A stretch of 40,568 nt of DNA, taken from contig CAUWCT010000051.1 of assembly GCA_963557065.1 (NCBI GenBank), positions 1 through 40,568 of the forward strand, in the 5' to 3' direction. The notes below the pieces were generated by a model, which was not told where the DNA came from, did not search any database, and was given only the letters and a program-made list of their open reading frames with translations. A program made the position numbers and the translations under genes. Shown one piece after another: positions 40,514 through 40,568 of the stretch (positions are counted from its first letter, which is position 1; every line of letters begins with the position of its first letter). This DNA is from UMGS1370 sp963557065 (GTDB lineage Bacteria > Bacillota > Clostridia > Lachnospirales > Lachnospiraceae).

Positions 40514-40568
40514 CAATGTCATTTAGTTAATTTTAGCAAAAACAAAAATTTATCCTGTAAATAAATGC
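40514..40568. mobile_element. Probable end of an insertion sequence (terminal inverted repeat at 40514-40535)
   Basis: The 22 bases at 40514-40535 are the exact reverse complement of 27-48 at the left end. After them the two outward sequences differ. The sequence beyond (40536-40568) is AT-rich with no gene. It begins 12 bp after the cbiG stop, so an insertion may have separated cbiG from the rest of its pathway cluster. Confidence 0.5.

Noticed and set aside
1..40568. The whole window as a composite transposon between two insertion sequences
   Set aside because: The content is mostly core housekeeping genes (gltX, rpsA, cmk, ispH, lysC). The ends are better explained as contig breaks at repeats.

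Overview
The window looks like chromosomal DNA of a spore-forming anaerobic Firmicute, most likely a Lachnospiraceae-type Clostridium relative. The reasons are strong AGGAGG ribosome binding sites, an alpha/beta-type small acid-soluble spore protein, a PadR-DUF1700-DUF4097 module, an ispH-rpsA pair, a two-domain polyphosphate:AMP phosphotransferase, ferredoxin-type Fe-S proteins and parts of anaerobic cobalamin synthesis. The species cannot be told from this sequence. I recognised no rRNA, tRNA or CRISPR array.

Layout. Both extreme ends (27-48 and 40514-40535) carry the same 22-bp sequence in inverted orientation. They look like the outward-facing ends of insertion-sequence copies that bound the segment. 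Just inside the left end lie a possible integrase-tail remnant (160-222), an AAA/ABC-type ATPase (337-1065) and a nucleoid-associated protein (1145-2158). From a clear sigma-A promoter (2170-2198) runs a tight operon: gltX, a UvrD/PcrA-type helicase, cobO and two DNA methyltransferase genes (6131-9385). A long nuclease-helicase gene (9416-12317, minus strand) converges on it. Then come a TetR gene with two small membrane proteins (12544-14225), a secreted DUF6273-like protein, a 64-aa membrane protein, a KdpD/KdpE-type two-component system, thrH, an MFS transporter, an Fe-S protein with a structured leader, a ComEC-like metallo-beta-lactamase, a transporter-asnB-like pair (minus strand), yitT, a small hypothetical, an HD hydrolase, lysC, and a run of PPK2-type PAP, a YhiN/HI0933-type flavoprotein, cmk, ispH and rpsA. 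The window ends with an L,D-transpeptidase, padR-DUF1700-DUF4097, a spore protein and cbiG.

The most interesting part is 6131-12480, which reads as a restriction-modification or phage-defence locus. It has a zinc-ribbon DPPY methyltransferase, a second SPPY methyltransferase, and a convergent PD-(D/E)xK-plus-SF2-helicase protein. The second methyltransferase and the nuclease-helicase are each interrupted by one frame change, and each change falls on a classical recoding signal: T_TTT_TTA for -1 and CCC_TGA_T for +1. Both frames join into conserved family sequence across the break. These may be decay, sequencing error, phase variation or programmed frameshifting; the sequence alone cannot decide. 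The methyltransferases appear to be transcribed with gltX, while the nuclease has its own promoter overlapped by a perfect inverted repeat.

Other points of note: an asparagine-synthetase-like protein that lacks the catalytic N-terminal cysteine, a pair of identical 19-bp PadR-type operator arms over a promoter, a three-hairpin leader before the Fe-S protein gene, and a Kdp-type sensor/regulator pair without kdpABC nearby.
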